64,000 nt of DNA, taken from the NCBI RefSeq assembly GCF_032854445.1, contig NC_088300.1:21807608-21871607 (forward strand). The letters are read 5' to 3'. Positions within the stretch are counted from its first letter, which is position 1. Every line of letters begins with the position of its first letter. The notes beneath the pieces were generated by a model that was not told the DNA's origin, searched no databases, and saw nothing but the letters and a program-made list of their open reading frames with translations. Shown one piece after another: positions 25,324 to 37,634 of this stretch. The stretch is from Liolophura sinensis. Lineage: Eukaryota > Mollusca > Polyplacophora > Chitonida > Chitonidae. The position numbers and the translations under genes were made by a program.

Positions 25324-26691
25324 CTGACAACAAATTAAGTTAAAGATGATCAACAATGTGATTTGTAAATTGGATCAATTTTGACGTTATGCTCTTTCAC
25401 CTTTCTGACATGTACATCACCTGTAAACAGGCTATGTTCGTGGCTAATTGACTTAGGTGTTGCAAATAAAAAAAATCCTGCCCCAACTACAGATTAATTT
25501 TTCATAAGCATTCATTTTTCAGTTGTTTGAGCTAAATAACGCAAAATCTTGTTCCTACTCTGAATCATGAAATTATCACCACTATCTATCATCTCCGGAG
25601 TCCTTATACCAGGGTCAATGACATATCTAACATTTTAAAAATGCAAAAGGCAAGTCATCAAATCTGGATGAGTACCAAGAAGATTCATATTCTGGAGTTA
25701 AAAAGGTCACATGTCAACAGCAGTATCACAAGCCCAACCTGACCCATCATTAAGCGTTTCCCACCATACATGTATATAGATATGGGGTCGGTTAATTTAA
25801 AAGTGTATTAAAAATGAAGCCTTGCGTAAATCATAATAATAGACTTAATACTACATTAATTGGACCTCAGTCCAGACTAAAGTTAATACTTCTTAATTCT
25901 TCTACTTCTTAACTGCTAATACTTGTACATTGTACACTTTTGAACAACTTGGCCCTGATCATGATAGACTGGTGCTGATACAAGCATTTCCATGAAGACC
26001 ACAATCAAGTTCTTCTTCAGTACTTGATGACAATTACGGCTAGATCATCACATGATGTTTTTTTGTCTTGATATGATCTCCCCCCCACCCCCATGAAAGT
26101 TTCACTGCTTGACAGTAAACATAATATCTTCCCGATATTCCTTCAAATGTGATTTGTCCAATGACGTTTCACTGTTGAATACTTAATTCAAAATCTTCAT
26201 GAGATCCCATTTACTGTGGTGAAACTTGTATATACATGAACGGAAAGCTGAGAACCAGATAAAACACGTTACACTGACAGTTGCCATTGTACTCAGGCTT
26301 TTTCCAAATACACTTTACAGAAACCAAACAATGAATGCTGGGCTGTTCCACAAGGCAATCATAAGCTGATTACATCTATCACGGCAACACAAATCTTAAC
26401 CATGTGGCTACATGGTAGTCACTACTAGTCTGATTAACTACCATGGCAACGTAAATCTTTAACATGTTGCAACACAGTGGCTACAACCACCTCAATTCTA
26501 ATTACAACAGCAAAATACATGTATGTGTAGGTTAGCATGCATTGGCATAGCAGTTACAACAAGCCTTATTGTAATTACTGCGGCAACATACCAGCTTAAT
26601 TGTAACTATCCTGGAAACATATGATGCTAACAAGTGTCAGTATACTAGTAGTTTTGTAGAACCAACCCAGCCTATAACTGTTTTGTGGGAT

Positions 26692-26899
26692 ATACCATAT
26701 TTCACCTAAAGTCTGGTATACAAAATGCACTTTCAGAAGCACGTGAAGGCCTTAAAATAATATTTTTGATAAGTTTTGCTGCTAAGAAATTAATCACTTT
26801 TCACACTGATTCTCTGGTGGATAAATCTATCTGAATCTAACAAAATGAATCGTAATGCATCACAAGAAAAATGCTTTATGTTAGGTGAAATACATTAGT
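26692..26899. mobile_element. MITE-like element 1 with terminal inverted repeats
   Basis: Starts with tatttcacctaaagtctggt and ends with tgttaggtgaaatacatta, an imperfect inverted pair about 208 bp apart. Inside it shares cactttcagaagcacgtgaa with the copies at 49048 and elsewhere. Confidence 0.7.
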
Positions 26900-27114
26900 C
26901 CCTGATTATATATTCAGATTTCTGGTCATGGGTTACCATATTAAGGCCATGATCATTTATCTGACAGGTTACTACATATATTTATGTGGATTCTTTGAGA
27001 ACATTTGCACATAAATATGCAATAGAACAAGTACTATCTAGGCCTTGTGTCTTGTATCATACACATCATGTCAACAGATGTACACAGCATGCAAATACTT
27101 TGGCCACACCACAC

Positions 27115-27545
27115 TGTTAATGTTCTGATTGGCTTATTGGTTTTGATATGTGAATCATCAAGGAATTCTTATGGGCTTATTGGTTTTGATATGCGAATCA
27201 CCAAGGAATTCTGACTCATTGGTTTTGATATGCGAATCACCAAGGAATTTTGAATGAATTATTGGTTTTGACATGTGAATCATCAAGGAATTCTGACTCA
27301 TTTGTTTTGATATGCGAATCACCAAGGAATTCTGACTGACTCATTGGTTTTGATATGTGAATCATCAAGGAATTCTGACTGACTCATTGGTTTTGATATG
27401 TGAATCATCAAGGAATTCTGACTGACTCATTGGTTTTGATATGTGAATCATCACGACATTCTTACAGGCTTATTGGTTTTGATATGTGAATCACCAAGAA
27501 ATTCTGATTGGCTTATTGGTTCCACATGTGAATCATCCAAAGAAT
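27115..27545. repeat. Intronic minisatellite, ~39-43-bp period, ~10 units
   Basis: Tandem copies of a unit containing ttggttttgatatgtgaatc and aaggaattctgact. It lies in the middle of the 6.6 kb intron and touches no recognised exon, unlike the boundary arrays. Confidence 0.93.
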
Positions 27546-29190
27546 TCTGACTGGCTGCTTAAACAGAAGATCATCAGGATAAGGCAGTGGCTACATGTAG
27601 GCATTCTTTCTCATCGGGAACAGACCTGATTTTGCATGGTCTATACATCAGGCAGAGTTAGATGTACATCAGGTAGATGGACTTTCTTTTAGTGTTATTT
27701 TATTCTACAGTTTTTCCGTAAATACACATATATGGATGGAGGACAGGGGGCATTTAATTCAGAAGACACTTTAGCAACCCTTCACATACATGTATGTATC
27801 ACCAGTACCTGTATATTGCCACCATTTGATAATAGTAAAATCTAAACAAACAGAACAAAGAACAAAACACTTAATATTATATTTGCTGAAAAACTTTATT
27901 AGTTCCTTAACAACAAAACCTGATAAAAGATTGTCCACAATGATGTTAGCACAAAACATTCACATTTGGCATAAAATGATGTTAAAAAAAAACATTTACC
28001 TAGTCTGACACACACGATGAAACTTAATAAAACATCTGTTTACCCATGTACCTCGATAGCTTTTTTCATAAAAGTGAAAGAAAAATATAACTGAAGTGAA
28101 GGGCACTGAGGAAAGACAACTGAAAACTACATTTATGATTCATAAAGATATTTAAATTGAATGAAATGCAGTGAAATGTTTGACTTCTAAGGTGGACATC
28201 ATGCAACACTTTAAGTGTCAATGACATAACAAACTTTTTGTTTTTATATCTGAAACACCATATTTAATGTATGAAAAGCCGAACTGTTTCTATCCTGAAC
28301 ACTGTGCGTAATGTACGAGAGCTTATTTAAGCGCAGGAGAAAACATTATGTAAACTTTACAAGAATTTCTTGAAAATTAATGCAGATCAATCTGGTTAGA
28401 TGTCCTTGGAAGTCAATGTAAATTAAGTGACATTATACTTTATAACATCCATCACAGCATTCAACCATTTCACCTTTTTTTCTTTAAATAATTAAAACAT
28501 ATTTCTGAAATATTTAATAGCAGTGTCTGGATATAGTTTTTAGTGGTCTTTCTGCAGATGCTTACTTCCCCCAGATTCTTTCACATTAATGTATACTTTA
28601 AAATTATTTAAAAGTCTCAAAATAATACTGACAATCATGAAGAAAATAACAAAAAATCAAAAAGACAATTTAAAAAATTCATTGGACGGAACTGAGTTTA
28701 TCACAACATTCAATGGATAAGTATACCTACTCAAACACTTTGTATAAAAGGCATTATGTATGGGATTTGCTACCAAAATGTCACTGTATATTTTATCACA
28801 GGAAAGGCATATTTGGACAGTTTGGGATAAAACCAAAAAAAAGTAATTTGTGTACATCATCAATTTTATCTCAGGATAGAATACTCCATGCCAGAGAATA
28901 TCTCTAAAACAATACTGACATTTGGAATGTTAACGAATATGACAAACGTCTACACAAAACTCAAAGTACATTTAACAACATGTAAACAGTTTATAGCAGT
29001 CCAGTAATAAAATGTGTATATGGGCATAATAAAATATTATCCTTTTGCTACTGTGTAACCTTTGATATATAGCACCAAACATATGAATGTTTATATAAAC
29101 ACATATGTACGCATGTACATGTATAGGCTAACAGACTAAAACCCAACAACACCACAGCTGGCTTGAGAGAACAAATATTACCCCAATTAC

Positions 29191-29366
29191 TCAACCTTTT
29201 TGCATATAAAAGAGCAACTTTCATTGCAATTTGCGCACAAAGCTACGTTGATTAGATTGGCTAATTCCAGGGCTTCGAAAACAATATTAATTTTATCAGT
29301 CCACAAAGAATAATGCCTTCACAATATGCTTGAATAAACACCTTGCAAACACGCGAAAATGTTGAA
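29191..29366. mobile_element. MITE-like element 2
   Basis: Starts tcaacctttttgcatataaa and ends gaaaatgttga, an inverted pair; the inside (atcagtccacaaagaataat, aataaacaccttgcaaacac) is shared with two other copies. Confidence 0.7.
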
Positions 29367-31203
29367 GAATAATAATACGTTGAGATCTTAACTCTAGTGA
29401 TCAAAAAAAATCAGCTAAAATAGGGAACATATAAATATATGCTTTTTTTTTTTGAATGACAATGATAGTGCTTTTGCTTTCCTGCAGTACCTCACTGAAT
29501 CTATATGAACCTATCTAGAGAGAGAACTTTGGGTAGGATTTCAGTCATCGGTAAAGATGACACTGGTGGATACCATTTAGTTATCACATAAATAATTATA
29601 ACACTGATCTCAAAATAATAACAAAACAACTGTAAGAATCTTTAAAAACTGGAATAGTCACTTTCCTATAAGCAAACAAAAGCCACTACATTTGGACCCA
29701 GTTTTAAACCACTGTATGTAGCACTTGAATTAAAAAAAAAATAAATAGAGTGAAAACATTATTATAGTTTATGATTTTAATAGTCTGCGTTTCTTCATCT
29801 TGGAGACAACATTATGTTGCAAAGCATTCTACTTCCTACAACTTTACATTAACAACTTACAAAATATAACTAACAATGTGACAAGTAAGATTTTGCCTTA
29901 ATCTTTGAGCACAAAATGTTCTATATAAACATCACACGAAAGATTGGCTGACTCCATGAAGAGATTGTTAGAATGCAACATTTGAAATTTCAAACTATTA
30001 ACAACATCTGGGTTACCTCGATATACAGAAATTTCACAAAAAAGCAGAACTAAAGAGATGAGTATAAAGAGAGAGTAAGGGTGCTCTATGGTGACAATAT
30101 GGTGCAATTGGGTGAGAAAATGAGTGCCTATCTGTGTGGCTTAGCCCCTTTAGCTGTAGAAGAGATCAAGGTGAGCCAGCACTACCTGTGGAGCACAAAA
30201 CAAACACCTGTTAATTACAGCCTCGGCTTTACGAACTACCTTGCCAATGAGGAACTAACAAACTTCAATTTTACCCACAAGGTGTCAAAACAAATACATG
30301 AATATGAGATTATGCCCTTGGTGAATTGAGAGACTATGGCAAACCCTGGCCTCAGTTCAAAATTGACAAGCTCAAAATACAAACTAGAAAACTATAAAAC
30401 CATCCGTAACATGAAATCTTAATTCAGACTCTTTTTTTTCTTCTGATTTTCTAAGCATGCATTGAAATCTTCTCAGTCAGCACAATCTTTCATGCCACTA
30501 TAAGCATCATGAGCCGGGTTTAAGCTATGGACTTCAACCATGCTGCCAAGGCTAGGATATACAAACACAACATGAAGTCATCTCACGTCTCTCCTGTAGA
30601 CATGCTACACTGTGAGCACACCCGGGGTGTAGAAGGGAAAATACCACACACCAGCATCTTCTTCAGAAAATAGGAGCGCAAAATTCCGCATCATTCTATT
30701 GAGACCTTCACATTTTGTGTTTTCTTAATTTATAATGACCCAGCATTTAAACCCCCCAATGTACTTTGCATACTTAAATAAACTGCCATATTTTCTTATC
30801 ACCACATTCTACTTGATGGGGTCATTACAGTTAAGAGATAACGCCAAACTATGTCTAGAAAGCTAATTATACACCTGAAAACATCAATTTCATATACAAG
30901 TAACTAACCAAACACATCAAATGGTGGCAAAAGCAGGATACTGTTTCTTTAAGAAAGGATAACATTTGAATTTCTTATGAATGGATTGGATATTTGCAAA
31001 AGGGTTGGATAACTGCAAGTCATAGGGGAGGGAATATTGATGTACACTTGTGGGAAACCTATGCACAGCAAAGCATTTTATAGAAGCCGAAAACTTGAGT
31101 GTATTTGCAAACAAAACAAACACAATCCTGAATAATTTCATGCAGCTACAAATTCTCATAAAAGTATCTGATCAGTTTTAAGGTATTTAAACAGCAGAAA
31201 CAG

Positions 31204-31500
31204 TCTGGCACCCTGCAGTAACTGCCCAGCAAGCTGCAGTAACTGAGTGCAGTAACTGTCCAGCAAGCTGCAGTAACTGGGTGCAGTAACTGTCCAGCAA
31301 GCTGCAGTAACTGTCCAGAAACCTGAAGTAACTGGGTGCAGTAACTGTCCAGCAAGCTGCAGTAACTGGGTGCAGTAACTGTCCAGCAACCTGCAGTAAC
31401 TGGGTGCAGTAACTGTCCAGCAACCTGCAGTAACTGGTTGTGGTAACTATCCAGCAACCTGCAGCAACTGGGTGCAGTAACTGTCCAGCAACCTGCAATA
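31204..31500. repeat. Intronic minisatellite, ~34-bp period
   Basis: About eight units of gcagtaactgtccagcaacc plus ctgcagtaactggg, each made of two similar halves. The nearest exon is more than 400 bp away (31930). The three-frame ORFs here are by-products of a period not divisible by 3. Confidence 0.92.
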
Positions 31501-31639
31501 ATGTTGTTGCAATGTAGGCCATTTCACAAGGCAGTGCCATGTGTACTGCTATGGTTACTTTTATAAGATTTTCGCGTTAATTTTCTTAAAGTAACCTGTG
31601 GGAAAATAATTTACCTGCGGATGTAATATTACTCAAGAA

Positions 31640-31850
31640 TTTTTAACTCTTTCATAGGAGGAGGAAATCAAGGTGTCTGGAGTAAACCACCAACATTGGG
31701 AGAGTTATTCGTGAACTCTCCAATGTGTGACAAGTGCCATGTCGGTGGAAGGCAAGTGGTCTCTACTAAACGTCATGCAAGACCACACAACACCACCATC
31801 AACCACTTATTACAGCAAAGGTCTTGAGAACAATGGACACAGGGAAATCT
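31640..31850 (-). mobile_element. Family Y SINE-like fragment
   Basis: Shares the gaggaggaaatcaaggtgtc and caagtggtctctactaaacg segments with the family Y layout (compare gacaagtggcttcccgtgaa at 48510). Boundaries are approximate. Confidence 0.45.
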
Positions 31851-31929
31851 TGATAACTCCCTGAACAAAAATCTCGTGTTTGAGCAATTGAAATGATAAA
31901 TATTTAAAATGATAATGATAGATCCTTAC

Positions 31930-32106
31930 CTTGATCTGAACAGCTGTAGCCTGAAGGTTCATGTAGCTCTCCTCAAGGTTTTTTATTTCAGAATCGACCT
32001 GCTGACGCAGCTCTGGAACTCTGGGATTGCTCTCTAAGAGGTCACGACCTTTGTCAGTCACTTGTTCAATGGTGTCACGATAGTTTTCAATTTCGGTTAG
32101 CAAGGC
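31930..32106 (-). CDS. Exon 42: first half of an irregular spectrin repeat
   Basis: 59 codons, phase 0/0: starts ALLTEIENYRDTIEQV, ends ATAVQIK before gtaag. It should pair with exon 43 (59 + 54 = 113 residues, one repeat) across a 6.6 kb intron. Confidence 0.88.
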
Positions 32107-32358
32107 CTGTAGAGAACAGAGAATTCAGAATGACATCCATGGACTGTAGAAAGTACCTTATACAGTATCATGGAGCATTATGAACCCAAAATCAGCATTT
32201 AAGAATAAGGTAAGCGAAAACTATCCATAAGGCACCTCGATTAAATCTTGTTTGTGGCTCAATGTCTTTAATATTCCACATATTTGCAATCATATGATGA
32301 CGTTTACAATGTCCTTCGTCTTAACTTGTACCCACGAAAGAATAGCAGTTTCTCTCAC

Positions 32359-32526
32359 CCTGTGTTTGTCAATCTGCCTCTGGGTCAGTTCCAGCGTGCT
32401 GACGTTCAGAGCGTTGTGGGACATAAGCCTAAAGGAGGTCTGTAAGAGCCATTTCTCACAGTCCTGCTGAGCCTGTTGGTAGGCCAGGTGCTCCTCATAG
32501 CTGTGCTCCAGCTCTTCCACAGTGTC
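32359..32526 (-). CDS. Exon 41: last B module of the regular array
   Basis: 56 codons, phase 0/0: starts DTVEELEHSYEEHLAY, ends QIDKHR before gtgag. The B pattern is looser (no GDK loop). It marks the end of the A-B-C periodicity. Confidence 0.9.
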
Positions 32527-32577
32527 CTAAATACACAAACATCAGACACCAGTTTATTGTCATATTGTCTACCTTCT

Positions 32578-33227
32578 TGTTACCTGAGCACTGTTAACCA
32601 GTGTATCATATCATGTCTGTTTTGTTTTCTACTTGAGCTTTGTTAACATGGATGTCATATCATGTCCACCTTGTTATTTACCACAGTGTAATTAATAAGT
32701 GTATCATGTCATGTTTTTAAGCTATGGGCTGTTAACGAGTGTATCATATCGTGTCTGCCTTGTTTACCTGAGCATTGTTAACGAGTGTATCATATCATGT
32801 CTGCCTTGTTTACCTGAGCATTGTTAACAAGTGTGTCATATCGTGTCTGCCTTGTTTACCTGAGCATTGTTAACAAGTGTATCATATCGTGTCTGCCTTG
32901 TTTACCTGAGCATTGTTAACAAGTGTGTCATATCATGTCTGCCTTGTTTACCTGAGCATTGTTAACGAGCGTATCATATCGTGTCTGCCTTGTTTACCTG
33001 AGCATTGTTAACCAGTGTGTCATATCGTGTCTGCCTTGTTTACCTGAGCATTGTTAACGAGTGTATCATATCATGTCTGCCTTGTTTACCTGAGCATTGT
33101 TAACGAGTGTATCATATCATGTCTGCCTTGTTTACCTGAGCATTGTTAACAAGTGTGTCATATCGTGTCTGCCTTGTTTACCTGAGCATTGTTAACAAGT
33201 GTGTCATATCGTGTCTGTAGCTGGGCC
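32578..33227. repeat. 46-bp minisatellite across the donor of exon 40, ~10 clean units
   Basis: Clean 46-bp copies start at about 32767, 32813, 32859 and so on to the native copy at 33181. Degenerate copies extend out to about 32578. Each unit holds the last ~35 nt of exon 40 and the gtaaac donor. Copies nearest the exon are the most alike; those furthest away are the most decayed. Confidence 0.93.
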
Positions 33228-33334
33228 AGGGACTCTGCCACTTCAGAATTCTCCCCCTGACTCTCCAGGTTAGCCACGCTCTCCCCAAGCTCAGTCAGCA
33301 GCTGTTCATGCTGCTCTATGTCAGTCAAGATCAA
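33182..33334 (-). CDS. Exon 40: A module with a duplicated donor region
   Basis: 51 codons, phase 0/0: starts LILTDIEQHEQLLTEL, ends RYDTLVNNAQ before gtaaac. Its last ~35 nt plus ~10 nt of intron are the founder unit of the 46-bp minisatellite that follows. Reading past the native donor gives V-N-K-A-D-T-I-stop. Confidence 0.92.
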
Positions 33335-33724
33335 CTGGGAAAAACAAACATCAGAAGTTAACATTTATTGAATTGATTTACTGTGCAGTTGTTACCAACA
33401 ATGTTGACTTGTAATGCAGTGAATGACAAACCAAAAAATCATGGCAGCTTCAACAGTTTTGGGTAAACTCTAAATTTTTGCAATTTACATGTCTGTATTT
33501 CAACAGTTTTGACTGGCCTTCATAGTGAAGTACCCTTAAAATATGCAGCCTGTTTCTCAACAACCCAGTTAGGCAAAGCTCAGGTGGGTTTGCAATTACT
33601 GACTGAAGAACAGACAAATGTTGACAGACGAAATGATACTGAAATCTTCACTTATACTAACATAACAAATATATGGATCACATATAGATATGTATCTATT
33701 TAGTCACTGAGCGATGTTTGGGTA

Positions 33725-33775
33725 TAGGCACTAACACTGTTATCAAACTGTGCATGATAACAGTGTTAGTGCCTA
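33725..33775. repeat. Perfect 21-bp inverted repeat with a 9-nt loop
   Basis: Left arm 33725-33745 (taggcactaacactgttatc plus a) pairs exactly with the right arm 33755-33775; the loop is aactgtgca. It lies in the intron before exon 39. Confidence 0.95.
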
Positions 33776-34145
33776 CAAATAGAAGACATGATCCAATTAT
33801 TTGGTACCTTATCCAACTCAACTTGTAAATGCCATTGAAAGAGCTCATGTATTTTATTAAATATTGTTAGTGTTAAATCACTATTTAAATGATAGGATGT
33901 ACCCCCCCCCCCCCAAAATTAACATTTCTCCATTTTCTGACTACTCCGATTCTCTTAATTCCACACAGAAAAGTTTCAGTCACTTGCTTTCAAAAAAAAA
34001 AGATAGGCTTGAAAGCTTAATAAATCAATGAAAGCTTTCTGAAGCAATTTTCTTACGTGCAAGAAATCGTCTGATGCACAAAACCAGAAAAAAAGACCAC
34101 TGTTTAATTACTCCCAGTACACTTGATAAGAGCAGGTTTCCTCAC

Positions 34146-34472
34146 CTTGTATTTATCTAGCTGAGTCTTCTTCTCAACCAGCTGAGCCTTAGCCTCTGGC
34201 TCCGTCGCCAGAACACCTTCCACTTCAGTCATCCATTTGACAAAGCTGCCGTAATACTTCTCATACTCGTGCCACTTGGACTGGACGCCTTCCAGCATTC
34301 CTGAGCAGTCGTTGATCTCTTTGTTCATATGCTCCCAGTCCTGAGTCAACTTCGTGATTTCCTGCTCGATGATTTTCTTGCCAGCCCCGCCGGTGTTGGG
34401 CAGAATTTTCTCGGCAAGGTCACAGCATTGGTTCACCTTTTCTAGACCCTCATCCATGCTGCTGGTGATTGC
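34146..34472 (-). CDS. Exon 39: C module
   Basis: 109 codons, phase 0/0: starts AITSSMDEGLEKVNQ, ends TQLDKYK before gtgag. Signature LPNTGGAGKKIIEQEI and WHEYEKYYGSFVKWMTE. Confidence 0.93.
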
Positions 34473-34673
34473 CTACAAACAAAATCATACAAAAATCAAT
34501 CGAAGTAAATAAAGCTTGTTTTGATGTAAATGTAAGGTTTTCTAAGGCACTGTCATGAAATTGGATATTTAAGAGCTGATGTAAAACATGCAGAACATTT
34601 ATAACTGCTTAAAGCCAATTTTGTTGAATAACATTTTCAAGAACCTGAGCTTTTTTGTCTGTCACTCAAATTT

Positions 34674-34825
34674 CTTATTTATGTACTTATTTCACTGGTG
34701 TTTTACGCTTTTCTCAAGAATATTTCACTTATACGGCAGCGGTCAGCAGTATGGTGGGAGCAAACAAGCAGAGCCCACCACAATCTGCACGCTGAATTAC
34801 CTTCCTGGCTGGGCAACATATCACC
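34674..34825 (-). mobile_element. SINE-like family X copy
   Basis: tcactggtgttttacgcttt, tcaagaatatttcacttata and cagtatggtgggagc identify the family. Confidence 0.8.
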
Positions 34826-35104
34826 ACTAAAATGGACAAAGTCAACAAGTTATTTAACCAAAAAAGTTTTCAGTACAATGTTCAACAAAGTTTTTCATTC
34901 TAACACATGAACTTTTCTTCTATGTACCGACCATCAGTCAGAAATCACTCAATTATTCTTCCTAGACTAACCTACAGTTGAGTAGCATAGACGAATGACA
35001 CTAGGACAGCGGCCAAACATTACATCAACTAACAGCATGCCAATACGTAGGTCCACATCACAAATCTACAGACGAGGGCCCACAAGTTTGGCGTTTCCAC
35101 ATAC

Positions 35105-35269
35105 CTTGATGACATCCATCTTGTGTGTAACAGTGTGCCAGTCTGTGGAGGAATCCCCACACTCCTTCAACCTGTTGTGGGTCATGTCCAGCCACTGTAA
35201 ACACTCGTCATACGATTCATTGTACGCCTCATGATCTGCGGCGTTCTCCTTCAGACGGTGGACCATGCT
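35105..35269 (-). CDS. Exon 38: B module
   Basis: 55 codons, phase 0/0: starts SMVHRLKENAADHEAY, ends HKMDVIK before gtatg. Loop CGDSSTDWHTV. Confidence 0.92.
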
Positions 35270-35439
35270 CTGTAAACAAACAGTACAAGAATAATAGAGT
35301 ATATCAGATGTGATTATTTCCTAAATAAGACTAAAAAAGACACATTATCAGTGTATCCTTTCAACTGAAAGAAGAGAACACCCCAGAAAATGAACAGTCT
35401 AATATTTCTGTTTTTATATGTATACCGCAAGCAGAAAAA

Positions 35440-36013
35440 AGGCACCTGTTGCAGGGTTTCTACAAGGTAAATATCTCCTATTTCCAGGCTTTTTCAATGA
35501 TTTTCCAGGCCCAAAACTCATACTTTCCAGGTAACTAGAATTAATCCTTTACACTTACATTTACCTTAAAGCAATGTAAAATGACCTTAGTTGAACTTTC
35601 AGTCTTTCACATATAAATGCACACAGCAGCGTATTAAACAATTTCTAGTACCCTAATTCTTCAACTGCCTCTGCAAACCAATATTTGGAAACATTCTGAT
35701 ATAACCCTATGGGGTAGAGAAATAATTTGCAGTTTTATGAAGCTTGCACCTTCAATGACACAAACGAATCATTTTCAGCATCTCTTGCATAATAACTGTA
35801 AGCATAAATTCAACTGAGAAAAGTGCTTTGGTGGCTGAACAGGTTTAAGATTTACAGCAAGTTGCAAAAAAAATTTACGTTAACGTTAATTTTTTAGTCT
35901 CAATTTTAAATTTTTCCATGCCCCATTAAAAACCCCCTAATTTTCCAGGCTATCCAACACCTGGAAAAGTTTTTTTCAAATTCCTAGGTTTTCCAGGCCC
36001 CTTTTGAGCCCTG
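35440..36013. mobile_element. Interspersed element with CAGGG-type ends
   Basis: Runs from gcagggtttctacaaggtaa to ccttttgagccctga. Its outer five bases are inverted (cagggt and agccctg). It is rich in tttccaggc motifs. A non-autonomous DNA element is likely; the family is not identified. Confidence 0.5.
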
Positions 36014-36041
36014 AGTTGTGATGACTTGTCTCTATGCCCAC

Positions 36042-36194
36042 CTTGGCTGCAGTGACCAGAGCCTGGTATTTAGAGGACATCTGCATGACACTGGTAGACA
36101 CACGGGGGTCACTGCTCCGCTGGGACACATTCTCGGCATCAGCTCTGACGCTGTCCAGGGCAGCTTTCTTCTCTATGATCTCCTCGTACAAAGT
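36042..36194 (-). CDS. Exon 37: A module
   Basis: 51 codons, phase 0/0: starts TLYEEIIEKKAALDSV, ends KYQALVTAAK before gtggg. An interspersed repeat (35440-36013) ends under 30 bp from this donor. Confidence 0.9.
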
Positions 36195-36324
36195 CTGGGT
36201 ACAAGAAGAAAATTTCCTGAACAGCTTTACCTAACACTCTCATTTTATCCTTTGGCAATACAAGTAACTGTATTTTCTCACATGCTTGACAATGACTCAA
36301 GAATGAAATAACCTATGAGAAACA

Positions 36325-36480
36325 AAGCACTGTAATTCACCTAAATTTGGCCTCTCAAAATGGACCTTCAGAAGCACATAAAGCCTTCAAATGATACTCT
36401 AGAAGCCAACACTAGTTTTTCAGATAAGAAATCTGAACACTCAGAACAAAAAAAGCCCCCCTTCTTAAATAGCCCTTTAA
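36325..36480. mobile_element. MITE-like element 1, truncated copy
   Basis: ggaccttcagaagcacataa and tttcagataagaaatctgaa match the left half. No clear right end. Confidence 0.45.
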
Positions 36481-36659
36481 GGCCAATAAATCAATAACAG
36501 TCAGGCAAAACTTGTCATTTAAAAGACACAAAACTTTAAGTGAAAGAAAGCACATGCAAATTTCCCACCAAAAACATCACCCAGACAATGTGACCAGTGA
36601 GAATACTACACATCACTCACTCTCTAGGATAAATGTTTCACAGGCATCAATTGTCTTAC

Positions 36660-36986
36660 CTGTCCATCATCTCTCAGCTGTTGTTTGTGAGCCAGCCCAT
36701 CCTGTGGGGTCAACATATTCTTGACCTTCTGATCTGCACTCTCTAACCAGGCCTGAAGGTCAGTGTACTCCTGCTCGTACTGCTTCCAGTCTGACACACC
36801 TGTCTCAAGGTTACCCTCAACTTCGCCCAGGGCAACGTTAAATGTGTGCCAATCATCCTTGAGAGTCTGAATCTCCTGACCAATCAGATCCTGGCCTCTG
36901 GGCGCTGTACTCAGACGCAGTGTGTCAGCAAGCTGAGCAGTTTTACTCACAAGTTCTTCCCCTTGATTCATGTCTGCATGAAACTC
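36660..36986 (-). CDS. Exon 36: C module
   Basis: 109 codons, phase 0/0: starts EFHADMNQGEELVSK, ends QLRDDGQ before gtaag. Signature STAPRGQDLIGQEI. The usual ELKATLxEKK ending is diverged (MLTPQDGLAHKQQ). Confidence 0.92.
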
Positions 36987-37469
36987 CTGAGTTAAAAACA
37001 AAGACAAGCATGTCAAGTAAATGTATACACAAATTCACACACACTGTTAAATGCCATGTTCAAAATTTTTTCACTTATATGATGAGGGGTGATGTTTATA
37101 AATGGAGGAAACTGGAGTGCATGGAGGAAAGAGCTGACTTTTACTGGTGCATACATGACTGAAAAGCAAGTACATGTTCATCATGGACGTTTTCATATGC
37201 ACAAACCCCAATGGTAAACTAGAAAGCTGATTTTTCAGCATGGACACTTATATTTTCAGTTTTCACCAATTTAATAGTTGCTAAAACAGTTGAAATGTGA
37301 GCAAAATCAAACACCTCAAACTCTGAACCATAATATCAAGGTGAAAAATAGCCATTTCGACAAAATATTGAACAACAAGGCAACCTTCAGCCCAAATAGA
37401 CAATTTAGAAAATGTTCATCCGAGAACTATCTCTTATCAAACAGAAATTCTGAGGCTCATGGGACTTAC
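36987..37469 (-). other. Intron, no feature seen
   Basis: Between exons 35 and 36; plain A/T-rich sequence. Confidence 0.8.
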
Positions 37470-37634
37470 CTGTATAGCCTTGAGCCTTCCCTCCAGAGAC
37501 TGACAGTCCCCGGAGCTGTCGTTGAGGCGCTGGAGCTTACGCTTGGCCTCAGACAACCACGACACAGAGTCGTTGTACATTTTACGGTAGTCCTCATGAC
37601 AAGTCACCTGCTCCTCCATCCTCTCTACACCCTC
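37470..37634 (-). CDS. Exon 35: B module
   Basis: 55 codons, phase 0/0: starts EGVERMEEQVTCHEDY, ends GRLKAIQ before gtaag. Loop LNDSSGDCQSL. Confidence 0.92.

Larger units (their letters stand above)
25324..31929 (-). other. 6.6 kb intron between exons 42 and 43
   Basis: Holds MITE-like elements (26692-26899, 29191-29366), minisatellites (27115-27545, 31204-31500) and a family Y fragment. The 27.7-30.1 kb part is very A/T-rich. No spectrin-type frame was found. Confidence 0.75.

Noticed and set aside
30081-30329. 82-aa plus-strand frame
   Set aside because: No recognisable motif and no supporting splice sites; less A/T-rich than its surroundings but not enough to call a gene.
31146-31540. 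Three overlapping minus-strand frames of 77-117 aa
   Set aside because: All are translations of the 34-bp minisatellite in its three frames.
36018-36311. 97-aa plus-strand frame
   Set aside because: Antisense shadow of exon 37 and its intron.
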